From Rhizomicrobium sp. (lineage in GTDB: Bacteria > Pseudomonadota > Alphaproteobacteria > Micropepsales > Micropepsaceae), in assembly GCA_037200045.1 (NCBI GenBank), contig JBBCHM010000002.1, positions 981,241-1,045,240 on the forward strand: a stretch of 64,000 bases of DNA, in the 5' to 3' direction. This document shows positions 38,931 to 46,884 of this stretch, in pieces; within the stretch, counting starts at the first letter, position 1; each line of letters begins with the position of its first letter. A program made the position numbers and the translations under genes. The notes under the pieces were generated by a model, which did no database searches, was not told the origin of the DNA, and was given only the letters and a program-made list of their open reading frames with translations.

Positions 38931-39263
38931 GCTCGAAAACAGCTCCAGGATCCGCCCCGGCGCTTTCGCCGCGAGGACGCGCCGGCGCGGTCCAAGAAGC
39001 CCGCCGGGCCGCCGTCGGCACCCGGCACGAAGCGCGCGGTGAACGTGTCGGTCGATGCCGATATCCTGAAGATCGCGAAGGAGATGGGGATCAACCTCTC
39101 CAAGGCGACGGAGGATGCGTTGCGCAAGCTGACTGAACCCGAACGCATTCGGCGTTGGCAGGAAGAAAACAAAGACGTCATCGAATCGTACAACGCCTAT
39201 ATCGAGCGCAACGGCGTGTTCGGCGAAGAACTTCTCGATTTCGAAGATGACCCGCCAGTTTGA
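38922..39263 (+). CDS. ccdA: CcdA-family antitoxin
   Basis: A 113-residue antitoxin: a long basic, Pro-rich N-terminal extension (about 1-40), then the CcdA DNA-binding ribbon-helix-helix KRAVNVSVDADILKIAKEMG, LSKATEDALRKL and the toxin-binding tail ERIRRWQEENKDVIESYNAYIERNGVFG. Family members are usually 70-85 residues, so the N-terminal extension is unusual. ATG 38928 is an alternative start. It overlaps the toxin gene by 17 bases. Confidence 0.88.
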   Translation: MRMARKQLQDPPRRFRREDAPARSKKPAGPPSAPGTKRAVNVSVDADILKIAKEMGINLSKATEDALRKLTEPERIRRWQEENKDVIESYNAYIERNGVFGEELLDFEDDPPV

Positions 39264-39561
39264 CGTCTACCGCAATCCGCTGCGCGGCGGGCGCGAACAG
39301 AGACCCTATCTTCTCGTCGTGCAGCATGGGCTTTTCGCGGACAGGCCGACGCGCGTCGTGGTTCCGCTCGTCGTCGCGGCTGCAATCCGGCCGGAACGGC
39401 GGCTCAATCCGAGCCTGAGGGTATTGGGCAAGCCGTTCTACCTCTCGCCGACTGAAATCATAACGCTGCCAATCCGGCATTTGCGGGATCATGTCGACAA
39501 TCTGGAGAGCGAGCGCGACCGGATTGTTGCCGCTCTCGACGTTCTGCTCACCGGCATTTGA
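39247..39561 (+). CDS. ccdB: CcdB-family toxin
   Basis: A 104-residue CcdB-like toxin; plasmid F CcdB poisons DNA gyrase. Visible features: QFDVYRNPLRGGREQRPYLL, VVVPLVVAAAI, LNPSLRVLGKPFYLSPTEI and the C-terminal RDRIVAALDVLLTGI, matching the CcdB fold and the GyrA-contacting end. Complete and in frame with an intact antitoxin, so the pair is likely functional. Confidence 0.9.
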   Translation: MTRQFDVYRNPLRGGREQRPYLLVVQHGLFADRPTRVVVPLVVAAAIRPERRLNPSLRVLGKPFYLSPTEIITLPIRHLRDHVDNLESERDRIVAALDVLLTGI

Positions 39562-39567
39562 CCGGCC

Positions 39568-40131
39568 ATGGACAACGACGCTTTCGTCGCCGCCGCCCTC
39601 GCCAATCCCGTCAATCGCGCGATCCTCTCTCGCCTGCCGGCGTTGCATGCGCCCGATTGCTGGCTGGTGTCGGGGGCGCTGTTCCAGACCGTCTGGAACG
39701 TCCGCACCGGCCGGCCGCCGACCCATGGCATCAAGGACTACGACATCTTCTATTTCGATCCCGATCCGTCCTGGGCGGCGGAGGACGCGGTCATAAGGCG
39801 GGCCGGTGCGCTGTTCGCCGACCTGGGCGTCGCGGTCGAGGTGCGCAACCAGGGCCGCGTCCACGTCTGGTACCAGGAGAGGTTCGGGTCGCCCTACCCG
39901 CCTTTGACGCGCGCCACGGACGGGATCGACCGCTTCCTGTGCGACTGCGCCATGGTCGGGATCAGGCCGGCGGGCGAGGCTTTCGAGGTCTATGCCCCCA
40001 GGGGCTTCGCGGATATCGAGACTATGACAATTCGCCCCAACCGCGCGCCGAATTTCCATCCCGACCGTTACGCAGAGAAGGCTGCGCGCTGGCGCGACGT
40101 GTGGCCGGAGATTACCATCCTGCCAGCCTGA
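39568..40131 (+). CDS. Nucleotidyltransferase-fold protein (PF06042, DUF925 type)
   Basis: A 187-residue protein of the nucleotidyltransferase_6 family. The motif WLVSGALFQTVWNVRTGRPP followed by IKDYDIFYFD supplies the fold's GG/S and DxD-like acidic residues; VEVRNQGRVHVWYQERFG and a C-terminal NRAPNFHPDRYAEKAARW are typical. The substrate is unknown. It starts 6 bases after ccdB but belongs to no known toxin system; the spacing suggests read-through. Confidence 0.82.
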   Translation: MDNDAFVAAALANPVNRAILSRLPALHAPDCWLVSGALFQTVWNVRTGRPPTHGIKDYDIFYFDPDPSWAAEDAVIRRAGALFADLGVAVEVRNQGRVHVWYQERFGSPYPPLTRATDGIDRFLCDCAMVGIRPAGEAFEVYAPRGFADIETMTIRPNRAPNFHPDRYAEKAARWRDVWPEITILPA

Positions 40132-40145
40132 ATACGGGGACCGGC

Positions 40146-41012
40146 ATGCGCGATATCAAAGGCAAGGCACGCGAACTCGGCGACGGCTTCCGCGTGGCGC
40201 GCGTGCTGCCGCAAATCGGGCAGCACACCGTCGGGCCCTTCGTGTTCTTCGACTATTTCGGGCCGGTCGAATTTCCGCCCGGCAAGGGGCTCGACGTCAG
40301 GCCGCATCCGCATATCGGCCTCGCCACCATCACCTATCTGTTCGACGGCTCGCAGGTCCATCGCGACACGCTGGGAAGCTTCCAGGAAATCCTGCCCGGC
40401 GACGTGAACTGGATGACGGCGGGGTGCGGCATCGCCCATTCCGAGCGGACCGGGCCGGCGGTCCGCGCCGCCGGCCATCGCATGCACGGCATCCAGAGTT
40501 GGGTCGGACTGCCGGCGGCGAACGAGGAAGACCGGCCGAGCTTCCAGCATATCGCCAAGGCCGACCTGCCGGTGCGCGAGCGGGAGGGCGCGACGCTGCG
40601 CGTGGTGACCGGCAAGGCCTATGGCCTGACCGCGCCGGTGCGCGTGCCGATGGAGATCTTCTACGTCGACGCCCAGATCAAGGCCGGCGCCACCGTCACC
40701 CTGCCGGACGAATATGACGAGCGCGGCGCCATGGTTGTCGGCGGAACGGTCGAGGCCGGCGGCGCCAGCCATGGCGACGGCGACATGATCGTCTTCGACA
40801 AGGACGAACGCGCGGCGATCAAGGCCGTCAGCGACGCCCGCGTCATGCTGCTGGGGGGCGCGCCCTTGGACGGCCAGCGCCATGTCTGGTGGAATTTCGT
40901 CTCCAGCTCGAAGGAGCGGATCGAGCGCGCCAAGCAGGACTGGGCCTCCGGCGCCTTCGGCAAGATCCCCGGCGACGACATCGAATTCATCCCCCTCCCC
41001 GATCAAAGGTGA
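40146..41012 (+). CDS. Pirin family protein
   Basis: A 288-residue bicupin of the pirin family; some bacterial pirins have quercetinase activity or interact with regulators. The metal-binding region RPHPHIGLATITYLFDGSQVHRD and the downstream HSERTGPAVRA and HGIQSWVGLP blocks are intact. ATG 40146 follows a GGGGA. It lies just upstream of an aldo/keto reductase. Confidence 0.92.
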   Translation: MRDIKGKARELGDGFRVARVLPQIGQHTVGPFVFFDYFGPVEFPPGKGLDVRPHPHIGLATITYLFDGSQVHRDTLGSFQEILPGDVNWMTAGCGIAHSERTGPAVRAAGHRMHGIQSWVGLPAANEEDRPSFQHIAKADLPVREREGATLRVVTGKAYGLTAPVRVPMEIFYVDAQIKAGATVTLPDEYDERGAMVVGGTVEAGGASHGDGDMIVFDKDERAAIKAVSDARVMLLGGAPLDGQRHVWWNFVSSSKERIERAKQDWASGAFGKIPGDDIEFIPLPDQR

Positions 41013-41017
41013 CACCC

Positions 41018-42058
41018 ATGAAATACAACCCGCTCGGCCATAGCGGCCTGTTCGTTTCGGAAATCTGCCTCGGCACGATGACCTTCTCCGGCGACGCCAA
41101 GAATGCCGGCATCTGGGCCGCGATCGGCGATGTCGGCCAGAAGGAAGCCACCGCGCTCGTCTCCAAGAGCCTGGAGGCCGGCGTGAACTTCCTTGACACC
41201 GCCGACGTCTATTCGATGGGCAATTCGGAGAAGCTGACCGGACAAGCCCTCAAGGACATCGGCGTGAAGCGCTCCGACGTGGTTCTGGCGACCAAGTGCT
41301 ATGGCCGCGTCGGGCCGGGGCCGAACGACATCGGCGCTTCGCGGGGCCATATCCTGGACTCCGTCGCGCGCAGCCTGGAACGGCTGCAGACCGATCACAT
41401 CGACCTCTACCAGATCCACGCCACCGATACGGTCACGCCGGTCGAGGAGACGATGCGCGCGCTCGACGACCTCGTGCGCCAGGGCATGGTGCGCTATGTC
41501 GGCTGCTCCAACTGGCAGGCCTGGCGGGTGGCGAAGGCCAATGGGCTGGCGGCGCAGCACGGCTTTACGAAGTTCCAGACGCTCCAGGCCTATTACTCCA
41601 TCGCCGGGCGCGACCTCGAACGCGAGATCGTGCCGATGCTGGAAGACCAGAAGATGGGATTGATGGTGTGGAGCCCGCTGGCCGGCGGGCTGCTCTCGGG
41701 CAAGTTCGGGCCGGGCAGCAACGGGCCGGAAGGGGCGCGCCGCGTCGCCTTCGACTTCCCGCCGGTGAACCGGGATCGCGCCTGGGCCTGCGTCGACGCG
41801 ATGCGCGGGATCGGCGCGGCGCATGGCGCGTCGGTGGCGCGGGTGGCGCTGGCCTATGTGCTGTCCAAGTCCTTCGTGATGAGCGTGATCATCGGCGCCA
41901 AGACGATGGAGCAGCTCGAGGACAATCTGGAAGCCGCGAAGCTGACGCTGAGCGCGGATGAGGTGAAAACGCTCGACGAGGTCAGCGCGCTGCCGCAGGA
42001 ATATCCGGGCTGGATGATGTCGCGCCAGGGCGCCGAGCGCATGCCGCAGGCGAAATAG
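41018..42058 (+). CDS. Aldo/keto reductase
   Basis: A 346-residue NADPH-dependent oxidoreductase. The catalytic tetrad region appears as NFLDTADVYSMGNSE (Asp, Tyr), VLATKCYG (Lys) and LYQIHATDTVTPVEE (His); SVIIGAKTMEQLEDNLEA is the cofactor-binding segment. ATG 41018 was chosen with AGGTGA upstream. It follows the pirin gene by 5 bases, suggesting an operon; the substrate is unknown. Confidence 0.93.
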   Translation: MKYNPLGHSGLFVSEICLGTMTFSGDAKNAGIWAAIGDVGQKEATALVSKSLEAGVNFLDTADVYSMGNSEKLTGQALKDIGVKRSDVVLATKCYGRVGPGPNDIGASRGHILDSVARSLERLQTDHIDLYQIHATDTVTPVEETMRALDDLVRQGMVRYVGCSNWQAWRVAKANGLAAQHGFTKFQTLQAYYSIAGRDLEREIVPMLEDQKMGLMVWSPLAGGLLSGKFGPGSNGPEGARRVAFDFPPVNRDRAWACVDAMRGIGAAHGASVARVALAYVLSKSFVMSVIIGAKTMEQLEDNLEAAKLTLSADEVKTLDEVSALPQEYPGWMMSRQGAERMPQAK

Positions 42059-42079
42059 CGGCCGACACGGAGGGGTGAC

Positions 42080-42271
42080 ATGAGAGGTTTCTTGCGCACG
42101 CTGGTGCTGGTCGTCGGCGTTCTGTCGCTGGTGCTCGGCGTGTGGTGGATTTGCCAGGGCACCGGTCTGGTGCCGATCGGCTTCATGGCCAACCACATGC
42201 AATGGGCGTGGCGCGGCGCGGTGCTGGCGGCGGTGGGTGTCGTGCTCGCGGTCGTCGCGCGCCGCATCTGA
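42080..42271 (+). CDS. Small membrane protein, function unknown
   Basis: A 63-residue protein with two transmembrane helices (about 6-25 and 44-60) around GTGLVPIGFMANHMQWAWRG. GGAGGGGTGAC precedes ATG 42080. The sequence resembles widespread two-helix proteins of unknown role. It follows the aldo/keto reductase by 21 bases and is convergent with the DUF1330 gene. Confidence 0.75.
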   Translation: MRGFLRTLVLVVGVLSLVLGVWWICQGTGLVPIGFMANHMQWAWRGAVLAAVGVVLAVVARRI

Positions 42272-42275
42272 GCCG

Positions 42276-42710
42276 CTATTCGCCGAAGCCCTCGCCCGGC
42301 TCGAGCGGCTTCATGCGGATCAGCCGCGAGTCGAGGACCGCCGCCTGGCGGTGCTTCACATGCTCGCGGTAGCCGGGATCGGTGACCATTTCGAGGAAGG
42401 CGCCGGCGCTCGGATATTCGGCGATGAATGCGAGGTCCCAGGTTTCGGCGGCGGGACCCGTGACCACGGCGTCGGGCCGCCCGACCCACACCTGGCGACC
42501 GCCGACGCGCTTGAAGATCGCGGCGGTGGTACGGCCATAGGCGCGATAGGCGTCGCGGCCGCTAAGGCCCCTGCCGCGATCGGGATGCCCTTCCGGATAG
42601 GCCGCGACATCGCGCAGGCGGACCAGATTGAGCATATGGATGGGCTCGTCGCGCGGCAGCGATTTGAAGAGATCGAATTGCTCACGCATCGGATCGATCG
42701 AACCGGTCAT
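42276..42710 (-). CDS. DUF1330-like protein
   Basis: A 144-residue ferredoxin-like alpha/beta-barrel protein similar to DUF1330: EPIHMLNLVRLRDVAAYPEG, GRDAYRAYGRTTAAIF, DLAFIAEYPSAGAFLEMVTD and YREHVKHRQAAVLDSRLIRM. Function unknown. The stop is 4 bases from that of the convergent small membrane gene. It reads the same way as gshA, 34 bases downstream of it. Confidence 0.85.
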   Translation of the reverse strand: MTGSIDPMREQFDLFKSLPRDEPIHMLNLVRLRDVAAYPEGHPDRGRGLSGRDAYRAYGRTTAAIFKRVGGRQVWVGRPDAVVTGPAAETWDLAFIAEYPSAGAFLEMVTDPGYREHVKHRQAAVLDSRLIRMKPLEPGEGFGE

Positions 42711-42744
42711 TTCGGGTCTCCCTTCCGGCCATGACGGCCGGCGC

Positions 42745-44109
42745 TCAAAGAAAATTGTACTCCTTGAACAGCGGCGTCAGATCGCGCGCCCAGGGACCGT
42801 AATAGTTCTTCAGCAATTCCTCGGCGCGGGTGTGGCCGCGCGAGACGAGCTCGCGCAGCGGGTTGAGGAAGCCGTCCTCGCTCATGCCGCCGGAGTCGAG
42901 CTCGGCGCGGCGGCGCAGGCCGGCCGAGGAAATCTCCAGCATGCGGTGCGCGATGGCGTGGACCGTCGTGTTGCGGAACGGCGTCTTGAAGGCCTGTTTC
43001 GGTACCGCATCGCGCATCGCCTGGCGCTCCTCCGCGGTCCAGTCCTTCACGAGATCCCAGGCAGCGTCGAGCGCGACCTGGTCGTAATAGAGGCCGACCC
43101 ACAGCGCCGGCATGCCGCAGATCCGCCGCCACTGCCCGCCATCGGCGCCGCGCATTTCGAGGAATTTCTTGAGGCGCACTTCGGGGAAGATCGTGGTCAG
43201 GTGATCGGCCCAGTCCGACATCATCGGCTGGACGTCCTTCACCTCGGGAATCTTGCGCGCGAGGAAATCGCGGAAGCTCTTGCCGGCGACGTCGATATAC
43301 TTGCCGTCGCGGTAGACGAAGTACATCGGCACGTCGAGCGCGTAATCGACATAGCGCTCGAACGACATGCCGTCGTCGAACACCCAGGGCAGCATGCCGG
43401 CGCGGGCGTTGTCGACATCGGTCCACACCTGGCTGCGGTACGACAGAAAGCCGTTGGGCCGGCCCTCGCGGAACGGTGAGTTCGCCAGAAGCGCGCTGGC
43501 GACGGGCTGGAGCGCCAGGCCGACGCGGAATTTCTTGACCATGTCGGCTTCGGAGGAGAAGTCGAGATTCACCTGCACCGTGCAGGTGCGGAACATCATT
43601 TCGAGCCCGTAGCCGCCGACCTTCGGCATATAGCGCCGCATGATCTGGTAGCGGCCCTTGGGCATCATGTGCGTCTCGTCCATCGACCAGGTCGGCGCGA
43701 AGCCGATGCCGATGACGCCGGCGCCGATCTCGTCCGCGACTTCGCGGGTCTGTTCAAGATGCAGGTTGGTCTCGGCGCAGGTCTCGTGCACGGTCTTGAG
43801 GGGGGCGCCGGAAAGCTCGAACTGGCCGCCGGGCTCCAGGCTCAGCGAGGCCTTGTCCTGGATCAGCCCGATGATGTTGTCGCCCTCCAAGACCGGCTCC
43901 CAGCCGAAGCGCTTCATGCCGTCCAGAAGCTGGCGGATGCCGGGCTTGCTCTCATAGGCGAGCGGCTTGTGGGTCTTCAGGTCATAGACGAACTTTTCGT
44001 GCTCGGTGCCGATGCGCCATTCCGACCGCGGCTTGCAGCCCTCGGCCAGGTGGCGGATGAGGTCGTCGCGCGACTCGATCAGGCCGCCGGCGGATTGTGG
44101 AATGGACAT
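42745..44109 (-). CDS. gshA: Glutamate--cysteine ligase (plant/alphaproteobacterial type)
   Basis: First enzyme of glutathione synthesis, 454 residues. Family blocks are WRIGTEHEKFVYDL, LEPGGQFELSGAPLKT, IGFAPTWSMDETHMMPKGRY, TCTVQVNLDFSSEADM, KFLEMRGADGG and LDSGGMSEDGFLNPL. In many alphaproteobacteria gshA follows ubiA-rsmE; here a secreted-protein gene on the opposite strand and a repeat lie between gshA and rsmE. Confidence 0.96.
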   Translation of the reverse strand: MSIPQSAGGLIESRDDLIRHLAEGCKPRSEWRIGTEHEKFVYDLKTHKPLAYESKPGIRQLLDGMKRFGWEPVLEGDNIIGLIQDKASLSLEPGGQFELSGAPLKTVHETCAETNLHLEQTREVADEIGAGVIGIGFAPTWSMDETHMMPKGRYQIMRRYMPKVGGYGLEMMFRTCTVQVNLDFSSEADMVKKFRVGLALQPVASALLANSPFREGRPNGFLSYRSQVWTDVDNARAGMLPWVFDDGMSFERYVDYALDVPMYFVYRDGKYIDVAGKSFRDFLARKIPEVKDVQPMMSDWADHLTTIFPEVRLKKFLEMRGADGGQWRRICGMPALWVGLYYDQVALDAAWDLVKDWTAEERQAMRDAVPKQAFKTPFRNTTVHAIAHRMLEISSAGLRRRAELDSGGMSEDGFLNPLRELVSRGHTRAEELLKNYYGPWARDLTPLFKEYNFL

Positions 44110-44300
44110 GCGCCTCTTTCCCCTGTGCGGGGATGCAATGCCCCCACATCGTTGGTTGAATGTTGAATTGGCCGTTCAGCGATCCGCTATCTAGATAGGC
44201 CTTGGGACAAGTGCAAGCGAGGGGCGGCGTTATCGAAATTTCGCGGGGAATCGTTAGGCTGTTCTATCTTCTGCGGCGTTTCCGGCGGGTGGGAGGATTC

Positions 44301-44888
44301 GTGCGATTGAGAACCACGCTTTGGGCGGTTATCGCCCTTGTCCTGCTCGCCGTGCCGGCCCAGGCCGCCGTCACCATCGCGTTCTATGCCCACCAACTGG
44401 GCAGCAAGGGCATGTGGGTCGAGTTCCCCCATGCCTATGTCACGCTGGTCGGGGCGCCCGATGCGGGCGGCGCGCCGGTGAGGACGAATTTCGGCTTCAC
44501 GCCGCCGGTGGTGGGCCCCTCCATCCTGTTCGGACGGGTCGATGGCGAGGTCGTGGCCGTCGACGACGATTACATCGCCAAGGACCGGCCTTATTTCTCG
44601 TTCCTGCTGACGGACACGCAATACGCGGCGGTGCTGGCGGTGGTCGAGCGCTGGCGCAGCGCGCCGCAGCCTTCCTACGATCTCGACACGCATAATTGCG
44701 TGATCTTCGTGAAGGACGTCGCGGCCGCGGTCGGCCTTGCCACCAGCGCCGACGACCCGTTCGTGCGCGATCCGGCGAAGTTCATGGCCGATCTCAAGAG
44801 CCGCAACACGGCCTTTCTGGCCCGGAGCGGCAGCGGGCGGCTCGCGGGCATGGCGCCGGCGGCCAAGGCAAGCACCGCGTCTCCCTAG
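44301..44888 (+). CDS. Exported protein with a cysteine-peptidase-like motif
   Basis: A 195-residue exported protein. GTG 44301 has GGGAGGA just upstream and begins a signal peptide (VRLRTTLWAVIALVLLAVPA); longer frames from 44202 lack this. The mature part has FPHAYVTLVG and SYDLDTHNCVIFVKDVAAAVGL, a His and an Asn-Cys arrangement like permuted NlpC/P60-type papain-fold proteins. Enzymatic activity is inference. The C-terminus is Ala/Ser-rich. It interrupts the usual rsmE-gshA adjacency. Confidence 0.75.
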   Translation: MRLRTTLWAVIALVLLAVPAQAAVTIAFYAHQLGSKGMWVEFPHAYVTLVGAPDAGGAPVRTNFGFTPPVVGPSILFGRVDGEVVAVDDDYIAKDRPYFSFLLTDTQYAAVLAVVERWRSAPQPSYDLDTHNCVIFVKDVAAAVGLATSADDPFVRDPAKFMADLKSRNTAFLARSGSGRLAGMAPAAKASTASP

Positions 44889-44933
44889 GTTCGCGGCGGC
44901 GTGGATTTGGGCGATCTGGTGCGCCGAGACTTA

Positions 44934-45095
44934 ACCCTCCCGTGAACGGGAGGGTCGAAAAAGATGGCGCGCAGCACCGACTTTTTCGGGGAGGGGACAG
45001 CGCCGCGGATGGCACTCCACCGGAGAGACCGTCCCCTCCCCGAAAAATTCTTCGCTGCGCTCGGAATTTTTCGACCCTCCCGTGAACGGGAGGGT
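44934..45095. repeat. Composite palindromic repeat (family 2, CCCTCCCG type)
   Basis: ACCCTCCCGTGAACGGGAGG (from 44934) recurs at the right end (45074-45095), each a CCCTCCCGT-GA-ACGGGAGGG hairpin. Inside, TTTTTCGGGGAGGGGAC faces GTCCCCTCCCCGAAAAA. It fills the gap between convergent genes and could end transcription both ways. Confidence 0.88.
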
Positions 45096-45098
45096 AGA

Positions 45099-45845
45099 TC
45101 ATCGCCAATCACCCTTCACCGATTGCCACACCGCCAGCGCAGCCAGCGCGGCGGTGTCGGCGCGCAGGATGCGGGGGCCGAGAGAAACGGGCGTGACGAA
45201 AGACAGCGCGCGCAACGCGTCGCGCTCGGCGGGATCGAAGCCGCCTTCGGGGCCGGTGAAGATCGCGGCGGGGCCGTCGGACAACTCGCGCAACGCCTCG
45301 GCCATCGGGGGCGCGCCGCCCTCGTCGCAGAAGATCAGGCGCCGGTCCTGCGGCCAGGCGCCGAGCAGCTTGTCGAAGGCGAGCGGTTCGCGCGTTTCGG
45401 GTACGGAGAGCCGGCCGGATTGCTCGGCGGCTTCCACCGCGTTGGCATGCATGCGTTCGAGGTTGACGCGGGCGACGATGGTGCGGCGGGTGAAGACGGG
45501 TTGCAGGACGCGGACGCCGAGCTCGGTCGCCTTCTGCACGACATAGTCGGCCGGCGTCTTCTTGATCGGCGCGAAGCAGAGCCAGAGATCGGGGACATCC
45601 GTTTGCGGTTCGACAAGGCGCTCGCAGTCCAGCGCGCAGGCGCGCTTGGAGACCTCCGCGATGCGCGCCAGCCATTCGCCGTCGCTTCCGTTGAACAGGC
45701 TGACGCGATCTCCTGCCCTGGCCCGCATGACGTGCAGGAGGTAATGCGCCTGCGAATCGTCCGGCTCGACCCGCGCGCCCTGCGCCAACGGCGCCTCGAC
45801 AAAGAGACGCAGCTTGCCGCCAGGATAAGTGAGTTCGTCGGACAT
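45099..45845 (-). CDS. rsmE: 16S rRNA (uracil(1498)-N(3))-methyltransferase
   Basis: SPOUT-family methyltransferase, 248 residues, that methylates U1498 of 16S rRNA. N-terminal PUA-like part (LRLFVEAPL, AHYLLHVMRARAGDRVSLF) and the knotted SAM-binding C-terminus AAIFTGPEGGFDPAERDA, VSLGPRILRADTAALAALAV are diagnostic. It is divergent from ubiA with a half repeat between. Confidence 0.96.
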   Translation of the reverse strand: MSDELTYPGGKLRLFVEAPLAQGARVEPDDSQAHYLLHVMRARAGDRVSLFNGSDGEWLARIAEVSKRACALDCERLVEPQTDVPDLWLCFAPIKKTPADYVVQKATELGVRVLQPVFTRRTIVARVNLERMHANAVEAAEQSGRLSVPETREPLAFDKLLGAWPQDRRLIFCDEGGAPPMAEALRELSDGPAAIFTGPEGGFDPAERDALRALSFVTPVSLGPRILRADTAALAALAVWQSVKGDWR

Positions 45846-45880
45846 GCTCGGAGCAGCGTTCCGAAATTGGAAACGGGGCG

Positions 45881-45914
45881 TCAACTGGGTGGCCCGCATT
45901 CGCGGGCCATGACA
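45881..45914. repeat. Half copy of a family-1 repeat
   Basis: TCAACTGGGTGGCCCGCATT then CGCGGGCCATGACA: one hairpin with its conserved flanks, between rsmE and ubiA. An ATG inside it (45909) is in frame with ubiA. Confidence 0.88.
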
Positions 45915-45926
45915 GTATGGCTTGTG

Positions 45927-46868
45927 ATGACTGTCGAGCAACAGACCCTCAAACCCGCCGACGCCGTTGCCGCGAGCTGGGTCGATCGCGCGCCGGCCGG
46001 GCTGCGGCCGTTCCTGCAATTGATGCGGCTGGACCGGCCGCATCCGGGCTGGCTGCTGTTCTGGCCCTGCGCGTTCGGGCTGGTGCTCGGCGCCATCGCC
46101 AGCGAACGGCCTTTCGCGTCGTGGCACGACCTCTATCTGCTGGTGCTGTTCGGCGTGGGGGCGCTGGTGATGCGCGGGGCGGGCTGCACCTATAACGACA
46201 TCGTCGACCGCGACATCGACGCCAAGGTGGCGCGGACGCGGGCGCGGCCGATTCCCTCCGGCGCGGTGACGGTGCGGCAGGCCTGGCTGTTCCTGGCTGC
46301 GCAATTGGCGGCGGGGCTCGCGATCCTCGTCCAGCTCAATCTCTTCGCGATCGAGATCGGCGCGGCGTCGCTGCTGCTGGTTGCCGTCTATCCCTTTATG
46401 AAACGGATCACCTGGTGGCCGCAGGCCTGGCTGGGGCTGACCTTCAACTGGGGCGCCCTGCTCGGCTTCGCGGCGCAGACCGGGACGATCGATGCGGCGG
46501 ACGCGATGCTCTATGCCGGCCTCTTCTTCTGGACGCTGGGCTACGACACGATCTATGCGCTGCAGGACAAGGAAGACGATGCGCTGATCGGCGTGAAATC
46601 GACCGCGCTCCTGTTCGGCGCCCGGGCGCGGGAGTGGGTGCTGGGATTCTACGCCGCGGCCTTCGCGCTGATCCTCGCCGCCGGATTCGCCGAGCATGCC
46701 GGCTGGCCCTTCGCCTTCGTCATGCTCGCCGCCGGCGGGCATTTGCTCTGGCAGTTCCACACGTTGAAGATCGACGATCCGGCGCGCTGCCTGACGCTGT
46801 TCCGCGCCAATCGTGACGCAGGGGCAATCATCGCGGCGGCCTTCGTGCTTTCGAGCTGGATTTGGTGA
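45927..46868 (+). CDS. ubiA: 4-hydroxybenzoate polyprenyltransferase
   Basis: Inner-membrane prenyltransferase of ubiquinone synthesis, 313 residues, about eight helices. The two Asp-rich motifs are NDIVDRDIDAKVARTRARPI and YDTIYALQDKEDD. ATG 45927 is preferred; GTG 45924 and an ATG inside the repeat at 45909 are in frame. It heads a tight rightward run with a desaturase, an oxygenase and a methyltransferase. UbiD, the next decarboxylase step, is at 56502-58028. Confidence 0.95.
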   Translation: MTVEQQTLKPADAVAASWVDRAPAGLRPFLQLMRLDRPHPGWLLFWPCAFGLVLGAIASERPFASWHDLYLLVLFGVGALVMRGAGCTYNDIVDRDIDAKVARTRARPIPSGAVTVRQAWLFLAAQLAAGLAILVQLNLFAIEIGAASLLLVAVYPFMKRITWWPQAWLGLTFNWGALLGFAAQTGTIDAADAMLYAGLFFWTLGYDTIYALQDKEDDALIGVKSTALLFGARAREWVLGFYAAAFALILAAGFAEHAGWPFAFVMLAAGGHLLWQFHTLKIDDPARCLTLFRANRDAGAIIAAAFVLSSWIW

Positions 46869-46884
46869 GCGTATAGTTGTCGCC

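Noticed and set aside
44202..44300. Longer N-terminus for the secreted protein at 44301
   Set aside because: GTG 44301 has a good Shine-Dalgarno and begins a clean signal peptide; the extension would bury it.
45909..45926. ubiA starting at the ATG inside the repeat
   Set aside because: It would add MTVWLV from the hairpin; ATG 45927 gives a normal UbiA N-terminus.
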